NCBI GenBank assembly: GCA_050697155.1
Contig: JBOGZD010000010.1
Coordinates: 1 to 39,437, forward strand
Length of the DNA: 39,437 nt
Reading direction: 5' to 3'
DNA from: JBOGZD01 sp050697155
GTDB taxonomy: Bacteria > Actinomycetota > Thermoleophilia > Solirubrobacterales > 70-9
Every line of letters starts with the position of its first letter. Within the stretch, counting starts at the first letter, position 1. The notes beneath the pieces were generated by a model. It ran no database searches. It was not told where the DNA came from and saw only the letters and a list, made by a program, of their open reading frames with translations. Of the stretch, positions 32,574 through 39,437 are shown in pieces. Made by a program: the position numbers and the translations under genes.

Positions 32574-34144
32574 ACCCGGCTTCCGCGCCTCGGGTCCAGC
32601 GCAAGCTCGTCCTCTGCGTGATCGATTCGCTGCGCACGGAGACGCTCGAGCACGCGGCGGCCGCCGGGGTCGCTCCGACGCTCGCAGAGCTGCTCGACCG
32701 CGGCGAGCTGGTCGGCGACTGCGTTTCGTCGTTTCCGTCGGTGACCCCGGTCTGCTGCTCGGAGATCGTCACCGGCGAGCGCCCGGACCGCCACTGGATC
32801 AGCGGCATGAACTGGTACCACCGCGCCGAGGGCCGTTACGTCGAGTACGGGTCGTCGTTCGAGGCGACACGCGCCTTCGGCCTCATCCGCACGCTCTACG
32901 ACATCGTCTACAACATGAACATGTCCCACCTCTCCCATGAGGTGGAGACGGTCTTCGAGCGGCTCGCCGATCTCGGGGTCCGCACCGCGTGTACCCCCTT
33001 TCTCATCTACCGGGGACGCACCCGCCACGAGCTCGGGCTCGAGGGGATGCTGCGCCGGGTGGCGCTCGCGGCGAGCTTCCGGCACGCGACCTGGGGCCCG
33101 GACGAGCTCTTCTACGGCGAGCTCTACTCGAGCCGCCGGGTGCCCTGCCGGCCGACCCTGGCCCGCCCCGGGACCCGGGACGAGTACTCGGCCTGCGTCG
33201 GGCGTGAGCTGGTGGAGCAGGACCTCTACGACTTCCTGCTCTTCTCGCTGCCGGACAACGACTATCACTCGCACCGCTTCGGCCCCGACGCGCAGCTGGA
33301 GTCGATCGCCCACGCCGATGCGGCGCTCGCCGAGCTGGTCGAGGCCGGGGGCGGGGTCGAGCCGTTCCTCGACGAGCACGCGGTGATCGTGGTCGCGGAC
33401 CACTCCCAGTCCGAGGTCACGGAGCCGCTGCCGCTCGCCGAGATCCTCGGCTCCGAGTGGCGGGTGCTGGAGCCGAACGCGACCCGCCCCGAGCAGGCCG
33501 AGCTCGCGGTCAGCCCGACCGCCCGCGCCGCCGGCGTCTACGTGCTCCTGGAGGGGCGCCGCGCCGCCCACGCCCACGCGGCGGTCAGGTCAACGCTCGC
33601 CGAGCTCCCGGGCACGGACCTGATCGCCTGGCTGGAGGCGGGCGAGGCGGTGGTCGCGCGCGACGGCGCCGAACTGCGGTTCCGCCCCGGGTCGGCGCTC
33701 ACCGATCGGCGCGGAGCGGGCTGGGACGCGGGGGGCGACCTGGGCGCCGTCGCGGCCGAGGTCAGCGACGGGCGGCTAGACAGCGCCGACTACCCCGACC
33801 CGCTGGCGCGGCTGTGGTCGGCGCTCAACGCGCCACACGCGCCCGACGTGCTGATCTCGACGGCGACCGGCTACGAGCTCGTCGACTGGGGCGGCGTCAC
33901 CCACTGCCCCGGCGGCAGCCACGGATCGCTTCACGCCGGTGATTCGCTCGGCCCGTTGCTCCTCTGCGGATTCACACCGGGAACGGTGGAGGCCCGCGAG
34001 CAATGGCGGATCAGCGACGTGTTCGAGCTGGTGCTCGAGCACTTCACAAACACCAACCTTCCGCCCGCTCAGGGAGCGCAGGCGACCGGTGATCCGGGCG
34101 AAGCCCGGACTGCTTCGCCTTCGGGGGCGGCCGGGTCAGGCTAG
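32570..34144 (+). CDS. Alkaline-phosphatase-superfamily phosphodiesterase/phosphatase
   Basis: 524 residues from GTG 32570, set by the overlap with the previous stop. The active-site pattern of the superfamily is complete: metal Asp19 in CVIDSLR, nucleophile Thr59 in FPSVTPVCC, the D-x-x-x-H pair in LPDNDYHSHRFGPD, the D-H in VVADHSQSEV, and a late histidine in CPGGSHGSLHAGDS. This resembles nucleotide pyrophosphatase/phosphodiesterase and type I phosphodiesterase families. No signal peptide is seen, so it seems cytoplasmic unless exported otherwise. The frame is open upstream to 32015 but without homology. A 6-bp GC hairpin (34094-34108) lies inside its last codons. Confidence 0.85.
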   Translation: MNPASAPRVQRKLVLCVIDSLRTETLEHAAAAGVAPTLAELLDRGELVGDCVSSFPSVTPVCCSEIVTGERPDRHWISGMNWYHRAEGRYVEYGSSFEATRAFGLIRTLYDIVYNMNMSHLSHEVETVFERLADLGVRTACTPFLIYRGRTRHELGLEGMLRRVALAASFRHATWGPDELFYGELYSSRRVPCRPTLARPGTRDEYSACVGRELVEQDLYDFLLFSLPDNDYHSHRFGPDAQLESIAHADAALAELVEAGGGVEPFLDEHAVIVVADHSQSEVTEPLPLAEILGSEWRVLEPNATRPEQAELAVSPTARAAGVYVLLEGRRAAHAHAAVRSTLAELPGTDLIAWLEAGEAVVARDGAELRFRPGSALTDRRGAGWDAGGDLGAVAAEVSDGRLDSADYPDPLARLWSALNAPHAPDVLISTATGYELVDWGGVTHCPGGSHGSLHAGDSLGPLLLCGFTPGTVEAREQWRISDVFELVLEHFTNTNLPPAQGAQATGDPGEARTASPSGAAGSG

Positions 34145-34230
34145 GGGCGTCCGTCCGGGAAGCGCTTCGCCTAGCGATTCTCCTGGCCGGTGCGGTCCTT
34201 GCCACACCCGCGGCCGCCCCTGCCGCGACC

Positions 34231-35847
34231 GTGCCTCCCGCCGAGCTGCCCCCCACGCCCGCGGGCTTTCAGGTGGATGCGCGCGCGGCCCTTCGTGCCG
34301 CGGACGCCGACCAGAAGGTCGCCGCGGCCACCGCGGGGCCGAAGCGATTCGAGACCCGGGTCGAGGCGCGACCCGAGGACGGGCGCTGGCAGGTCGGCTA
34401 CTTCGACGGGGACGAGGAGGTCGCGGTGGTGTTCGTCGATCCGGCGACCGGCGGCGTGAAGGAGTCGTGGACGGGCCACCAGGTCGCCTGGCCGATGGCG
34501 CGCGGGTACGAGGGCCAGTTCGGCCACGCGCTCAACGCGCCGTACGTCTGGATCCCGCTTGCGGCGATCTTCCTGTTCGGCCTGCTGGACTGGCGCCGCC
34601 CATGGCGGCTGGTCCACCTCGACCTGCTGGTGCTGCTCTCGTTCGCTCTCAGCCACGTGTTCTTCAATCGCGGCGAGATCGGGATGAGCGTGCCGCTCGC
34701 CTATCCGCCGCTGCTCTACCTGCTCGCGCGCACGCTCTGGATCGGATTTCGCGCCGCCGCCGCCGGCGATCGCCTGCGCCCGAGCGCCCCGGTGGCGGTG
34801 CTCGCGGTGGCCACCGGCTTTCTGCTCGTCTTCCGGATCACCCTCAACATCGCCGACTCGGGGGTGATCGACGTCGGCTACGCGGGCGTGATCGGCGCCG
34901 ACCGGATCGCCGCCGGTGAGCCGCTCTACGGCGAGGGCGCCTTTCCAGATGACAACCCGACCGGCGATACCTACGGCCCGGCGAGCTACTTCGCCTACGT
35001 GCCGTTCGAGCTCGCGCTGCCGTGGAGCGGAGAGTGGGACGGGCTCCCTGCCGCCCACGCCGCGGCGATCTTCTTCGATCTCACCACCGTGGCCGGTCTG
35101 TTCTTCCTCGGCGGCCGGCTGCGCCCGGCCGGCGGTGGCGAGCTGTGGCCGCAGGGCGAGGGGCGCGCTCTCGGCGTCGTGCTCGCTTTCGCCTGGGCGG
35201 CCTACCCGTACACCGCATTGGCCCTGCAGTCGAACTCGAACGACGCTCTGGTGGCGGCGGCGATCGTCTGGGCGCTGGTCGGGTTCGGCTCGCCGTGGGC
35301 GCGCGGGGCGCTGCTGGGCGTGGCGGCGCTGGTGAAGTTCGCCCCGCTGGCCCTGGTGCCCCTGTTTGCCGCTGGGCGACGAGGCCTGCTCGATCGGTTG
35401 CGTCCGGAGGGTGAGCGGCGCTTCCGGATCGAGTCCGGGCTGCGGCCGGTGGTTGCGTTCGGCGCGACGCTTGCCCTTGTGACGGCGCTGCTGCTCGCGC
35501 ACCCGGCGATCGAGCCGGGGCTTGCCACCTTCTGGGAACGGACGATCGAGAACCAGCTCGACCGCGAGAGCCCGTTCAGCGTCTGGGGGCAGGAGCCGAG
35601 CCTCGGCTGGCTGCGCGCGATCCCCGCCGCCGGCGCGGTGGGCCTGGCGCTCGCGGTGGCCCTCGTCCCAAGTCGTCGCTCGCTGAGCCGGGTCGCGGCG
35701 CTGGCTGCCGCGACTCTGATCGCCTCCCAGCTCGCGGTCGAGCACTGGTTCTACCTCTACCTGCCCTGGTTCTTCGCGCTCGTCGTCGCCGCGATCGCGG
35801 GCGTCGAGGACGAGCCGGCGAGGACTAACGAAGTCCGACCGGGGTAA
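34231..35847 (+). CDS. Polytopic membrane protein, glycosyltransferase-87-like
   Basis: 538 residues from GTG 34231. The N-terminal ~95 residues are extracytoplasmic and PepSY-like (VAVVFVDPATGGVKESWTGHQVAWPMARGY). About ten membrane segments follow, with the loop GVIGADRIAAGEPLYGEG and DTYGPASYFAYVPFE typical of GT-C/DUF2029 mannosyltransferase-like proteins. The start is odd: in the same frame just upstream (34156-34230) a good signal peptide is encoded (REALRLAILLAGAVLATPAAA), but no ATG, GTG or TTG precedes it before the stop at 34090. Either a rare start (CTG 34183 or ATT 34177) is used or a base is wrong upstream. Confidence 0.75.
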   Translation: MPPAELPPTPAGFQVDARAALRAADADQKVAAATAGPKRFETRVEARPEDGRWQVGYFDGDEEVAVVFVDPATGGVKESWTGHQVAWPMARGYEGQFGHALNAPYVWIPLAAIFLFGLLDWRRPWRLVHLDLLVLLSFALSHVFFNRGEIGMSVPLAYPPLLYLLARTLWIGFRAAAAGDRLRPSAPVAVLAVATGFLLVFRITLNIADSGVIDVGYAGVIGADRIAAGEPLYGEGAFPDDNPTGDTYGPASYFAYVPFELALPWSGEWDGLPAAHAAAIFFDLTTVAGLFFLGGRLRPAGGGELWPQGEGRALGVVLAFAWAAYPYTALALQSNSNDALVAAAIVWALVGFGSPWARGALLGVAALVKFAPLALVPLFAAGRRGLLDRLRPEGERRFRIESGLRPVVAFGATLALVTALLLAHPAIEPGLATFWERTIENQLDRESPFSVWGQEPSLGWLRAIPAAGAVGLALAVALVPSRRSLSRVAALAAATLIASQLAVEHWFYLYLPWFFALVVAAIAGVEDEPARTNEVRPG

Positions 35848-35888
35848 GGAGACACCCACGCAAACCCACCCCGATGGGAGGACATCAG

Positions 35889-36032
35889 ATGGAAACCGAC
35901 CCGACCGAGACACCTAGCGAGGTGCCTAGCGAGGTGCCGGGCGAGGTGCCGGAGCCCGGCGGCGAGCCGAGCGAGCCCGAGGAGGAGCCGGCGGAGGAGG
36001 CCGGGACCCCCGAGGCACCGACCGTCCCCTGA
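35889..36032 (+). CDS. Small acidic proline/glutamate repeat protein
   Basis: 47 residues beginning METDPTETPSEVPSEVPGEV and ending EEAGTPEAPTVP. GGGAGGA (35876-35882, written GGGAGGA within GATGGGAGGACATCAG) stands 6 bases before the ATG, one of the better ribosome-binding sites in the window. The tetrapeptide S/G-E-V-P is repeated three times, matched by a 12-base DNA repeat, and the whole chain is P, E, G, S, T and A. No lysine, arginine, cysteine or aromatic residue is present. Expected to be disordered. It lies 41 bases after the membrane protein and converges with the ymdB-like gene. Function unknown. Confidence 0.65.
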   Translation: METDPTETPSEVPSEVPGEVPEPGGEPSEPEEEPAEEAGTPEAPTVP

Positions 36033-36057
36033 CCAACCCGACCGAGCCGGCGCCCGG

Positions 36058-36837
36058 TCAGTCGGGCGCCGGCTCGATCAACTGCTCGATCGACTCGGCG
36101 AGCCCGTTCTCGCCGACGTCCACCACCACCGCGTTCACCCACAGGTCCTCGTCCGCGGTCTCGAAGCGAATCGGCATCTGGGTCCGGAACGCCTCCAGCG
36201 CCTGCTCCCAGCGCACCCCGAGCACGCTCGCCCGTGAGCCGGTCATGCCGACGTCGGAGATGTAGGCGGTCCCCGACGGCAGCACCCGCGCGTCCGCGGT
36301 CGGCACGTGGGTGTGGGTACCGAGCACCGCCGCCACCCGGCCGTCGAGGTGCCAGCCCATCGCCACCTTCTCGCTCGTCACCTCGGCGTGGAAGTCGACC
36401 ACGAAGGCGTCCGCCTCGCCGGCGAGCCGCTCGAGCGACGCGTCGGCCTCGGGGAAGGGCGAGCGCGCCGCCTGCATCTCGACGCTGCCGATCAGGTTGA
36501 TCACGCAGACGCGCATCCCGCCGGCTTCGACGACGGTGTGCCCGCGTCCGGGGCTGCCGTGCATGAAGTTGGCGGGCCGGATGACGTTCTCGGCGCGGTC
36601 GAGGTAGTCGTAGACCTCGCGACGCCGGTACGCGTGGTTGCCGAGCGTGATCACGTCGGCGCCGTTGGACAGCAGGTCCGCGGCGGTCTTCTCGGTGATC
36701 CCGAGGCCGCCGGCCGAGTTCTCGCCGTTGACCACGACGAGGTCGGGCGCGTGGCGTTCGCGCAGGCCGGGCATCGCCCGGGCGAGCCCGGCGCGCCCGG
36801 GTTTGCCGACCACGTCGGCGACGAACAGCAGCCTCAC
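36058..36837 (-). CDS. YmdB-type metallophosphoesterase (TIGR00282)
   Basis: 259 residues. All metal ligands of the YmdB family are present: Asp8 (FVADVVGKPGR), Glu39-Asn40 (NGENSAGG), Asn67-His68 (GNHAYRR), His in VDFHAEVTSEK, and the pair in LGTHTHVPTADAR. B. subtilis YmdB is a cyclic-nucleotide phosphodiesterase that affects biofilm and RNA turnover. Start ATG 36837 gives MRLLFVADVVG. It converges with the small acidic protein (25 bases between stops). Confidence 0.93.
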   Translation of the reverse strand: MRLLFVADVVGKPGRAGLARAMPGLRERHAPDLVVVNGENSAGGLGITEKTAADLLSNGADVITLGNHAYRRREVYDYLDRAENVIRPANFMHGSPGRGHTVVEAGGMRVCVINLIGSVEMQAARSPFPEADASLERLAGEADAFVVDFHAEVTSEKVAMGWHLDGRVAAVLGTHTHVPTADARVLPSGTAYISDVGMTGSRASVLGVRWEQALEAFRTQMPIRFETADEDLWVNAVVVDVGENGLAESIEQLIEPAPD

Positions 36838-36894
36838 CTTGCGCTGACCCTACTGGTCTAGCGTTCCGCGCCCATGATCGCGGAGCAGGCCTAA

Positions 36895-37629
<735 letters not shown>

Positions 37630-37642
37630 GGGTGGCTCGCTG

Positions 37643-39004
37643 ATGCGCTGGCTGCTGCTCAAGGACGTGCAGATCCTGCGACGCTCGCCGCTGATCGTCG
37701 CGCTGCTGGTCGTCTATCCGATCGCGCTCGGGGTGCTGATCGGCTTCGCGCTCTCCGATGACGACTCGAAGCCGCGGGTGGCGTTCCTGAACGAGGTCCC
37801 CCCGGGCGAGAGCCTCGGCCTCGGACCGGCCGAGGGAGGCGGCGAGTTCGGCGCCGAGGAGGCGCGCGAGGAGCTGTGTGAGCGGGTCGAATGCTTCGAC
37901 GTCGACTCCCGCGCCGAGGCCGAGGAGAAGGTCGCCGACGGCGACGTGCTCGGAGCGCTGATCCTGCCTCCCGACCTCGTCGACCGGCTGCGCTCGCTAA
38001 CCGGACTCGATCCCGAGCAGCCGATCGTCGAGGTGCTCGTCAACGAGGACGACCCGGTGAAGGCGGAGCTCGTCGACGACCGTATCCAGGCGCTTGTGAC
38101 CGAGGCGAACCTGATCCTCTCGCGCCGGGTCTCAGAGCAGGCCGCAAGCTACCTGGACCTGCTGGTCGAGGGCGGACGCTTCGACGTTCCGATCCTCGGC
38201 AGCGCGATCGCCATCCTCGGGCTCGAGCGGACCGAGCGCATCCTCGAGGGGCTGCGCGCCGAGCTTCCCCTCGCCCAGCGCAAGCGGATCGACGAGGTGA
38301 CCGAGTTCGCGCGGCTCGCCGGCGAGAACCTCGACCTGGCGCTGCCGCTGCTGGGCGCCGCCGCCCAGCCGATCCGGGTCGACAAGGTCGTGCTCACCGG
38401 CGAGACGCCCTCGCTCGACAACTTCGCGATCGCCGTCGCGGCGACGATGACCCTGATGTTCGTCACCGTGCTGCTGGTCGCCGGCTTCCTCGCGCTTGAG
38501 CGCGAGGAGAACGCGTTTGCCCGGATCACCCGCGGCCTGGTCGGGCGGACCGGGCTCCTGGTGGAGAAGATCGCGCTCGGGGTCGTCGCCTCGCTCGCGG
38601 TCACGCTGCTGATGCTCGCCGCGCTCACCGCTCTGGTTTCGATCGACTGGGGGCGCGCTCCGCTGATCCTCGGTGCGATCGTCGCCGGCGGTGCCGGGTT
38701 CGCGGCCTTCGGCGCCGCGATCGGCAGCTCGGCACGCGAGGTTCGCGCGGGCTCGCTGCTCGCCTTCACCGTCTCGTTGCCGATCGCGCTGCTCTCGCTG
38801 GTGCCGACCGGGACCGTGAGCGCCGGCACCTACGACGTGATCGAGGCGGTCACTGCCCTGTTCCCCTTCGACCCCGCCCTCGACGCGATCGAGGGCGCCC
38901 TCGACTCGGCAGGGCCTGACCTGCTGCCGGCAGCCCTGCACCTGCTCGCGATCGTCGCGGCCTACGGCCTGCTCGCCCGCCTTGCGCTGCGGCGCTTCGC
39001 CTAG
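37643..39004 (+). CDS. ABC-2 type transporter permease
   Basis: 453 residues. One membrane helix near residues 14-34 (SPLIVALLVVYPIALGVLIGFAL) is followed by a large extracytoplasmic domain of about 230 residues (35-265), then five helices from ~265 to the end (ATMTLMFVTVLLVAGFLAL, VTLLMLAALTALV and so on). This matches the ABC-2 family topology with a long first loop (ABC2_membrane_3 type). Likely exports a lipid, peptide or drug with the preceding ATPase. Substrate unknown. Confidence 0.88.
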   Translation: MRWLLLKDVQILRRSPLIVALLVVYPIALGVLIGFALSDDDSKPRVAFLNEVPPGESLGLGPAEGGGEFGAEEAREELCERVECFDVDSRAEAEEKVADGDVLGALILPPDLVDRLRSLTGLDPEQPIVEVLVNEDDPVKAELVDDRIQALVTEANLILSRRVSEQAASYLDLLVEGGRFDVPILGSAIAILGLERTERILEGLRAELPLAQRKRIDEVTEFARLAGENLDLALPLLGAAAQPIRVDKVVLTGETPSLDNFAIAVAATMTLMFVTVLLVAGFLALEREENAFARITRGLVGRTGLLVEKIALGVVASLAVTLLMLAALTALVSIDWGRAPLILGAIVAGGAGFAAFGAAIGSSAREVRAGSLLAFTVSLPIALLSLVPTGTVSAGTYDVIEAVTALFPFDPALDAIEGALDSAGPDLLPAALHLLAIVAAYGLLARLALRRFA

Positions 39005-39437
39005 GGCGCCGCGAGCGCCGGTGGCGAGGATCCCGGCGCGTTCGCCGCCGCGCACGTGGGTGGCCGGTCCCGTAGGGGGGGAGGGGGTGCTGGCGCCGGC
39101 GGGAGTCGAGAGCCCCGTACGCGCCGCAGCGCGGGCGAGCGATGCGAGGGTTTTGTCCGCCAGGCGGGTAAAACGTCGCAGGCGCGCCGATCCGACGGGA
39201 GGATGCGCGGTTTTGTCCGCCAGGCGGGCACAACGTCGCAGGCGCTTCGATCCGACGAGCGGATGCGGGGTTTTGCCCGATTGCGCGGTCCCCAACCCGG
39301 TACGCGCTCGGGATTTGCCCGCGCGTGTGAGCTTGGCGTCGACATAGGCCGACACGTGCGTATCCGGTTTGCTCAGGCTGCGCCGAGGAGGCGCCTGGCG
39401 GGGTCCGGTGCTCGAGCGCCCCGGCCACCGCGTTGTG
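39005..39437. other. Gene-free right end of window
   Basis: After the permease stop, 433 bases hold only the 60-bp repeats and GC-rich flanks. Long frames cross the region on the minus strand, but they depend on the repeat period and on antisense to the permease, and have no recognisable domain. No RNA gene is recognised. A gene may begin beyond the window edge. Confidence 0.5.
39135..39270. repeat. 60-bp tandem repeats with internal palindrome
   Basis: Two full 60-base units (39151-39210 and 39211-39270) match at 53 of 60 positions by eye. A partial unit precedes (39135-39150) and a short degenerate one follows (from 39271, TTTTGCCCG). Each unit opens with TTTTGTCCGCCAGGCGGG, and the first is a near-palindrome GTTTT...AAAAC around CCGCCAGGCGG. 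The 60-base period equals 20 codons, which keeps frames open on both strands, but no protein is supported. Confidence 0.85.

Noticed and set aside
39151..39270. CRISPR array
   Set aside because: The repeat-to-repeat interval contains conserved rather than unique spacer sequence, there are only two full units, and no cas genes are present.
38132..39355. 407-codon minus-strand ORF opposite the ABC permease
   Set aside because: Antisense plus the 60-base repeats, whose period is a multiple of three and keeps frames open; no domain.

Overview
This is a high-GC bacterial chromosome segment with actinobacterial gene content. The core is a replication-origin gene block: gyrA, gyrB, dciA, recF, dnaN and dnaA on the minus strand, divergent from rpmH, rnpA, yidD, yidC, jag/khpB, rsmG, parA and parB on the plus strand. 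The overall feel (GC-rich, an E. coli-like insert in GyrB, PspC-type sensor kinase, HNH protein next to prephenate dehydratase) suggests a deep-branching actinomycete such as Thermoleophilia/Solirubrobacterales. That placement is inference; no 16S gene is present to test it.

Layout. 1-2186: the end of pheA, a conserved HNH endonuclease and an SDR oxidoreductase. 2187-2541: a gene-poor stretch with a near-perfect ribosome-binding sequence, a 14-codon ORF, several GC hairpins and a strong terminator, all reading on the minus strand. 2542-5653: a drug-exporter type ABC ATPase whose permease partner has collapsed to a short remnant, an AlkZ-like DNA glycosylase family protein and an arginase-fold enzyme. 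5657-19575: the origin block. 19667-20404: pdxH and tRNA-Ile(GAU).

20388-25244: a roughly 4.8-kb inserted segment bounded by an exact 21-bp duplication of the tRNA-Ile 3' end. It carries a sulfotransferase-like protein and a class IV aminotransferase in an overlapping pair, an FAD monooxygenase, a fragment of a tyrosine recombinase and a RibD/DHFR-like protein. The right junction lies inside, and has rewritten the C-terminus of, a SRPBCC-domain gene.

25784-39437: chromosomal housekeeping and envelope functions. These are a bifunctional nuclease family protein, a PspC / small membrane protein / PspC-histidine kinase / LuxR regulator operon resembling LiaFSR systems, Ddl (cell wall), a PLP aminotransferase, an operon with an alkaline-phosphatase-superfamily hydrolase and a polytopic membrane protein, a 47-residue acidic repeat protein, a YmdB-type phosphodiesterase, an ABC exporter pair, and a terminal gene-free stretch with 60-bp tandem repeats.

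The most unusual items are the degraded tRNA-Ile island with its aminotransferase/sulfotransferase pair, the structured minus-strand transcript at 2231-2440, the collapsed permease, and the lack of a recognisable oriC between dnaA and dnaN.
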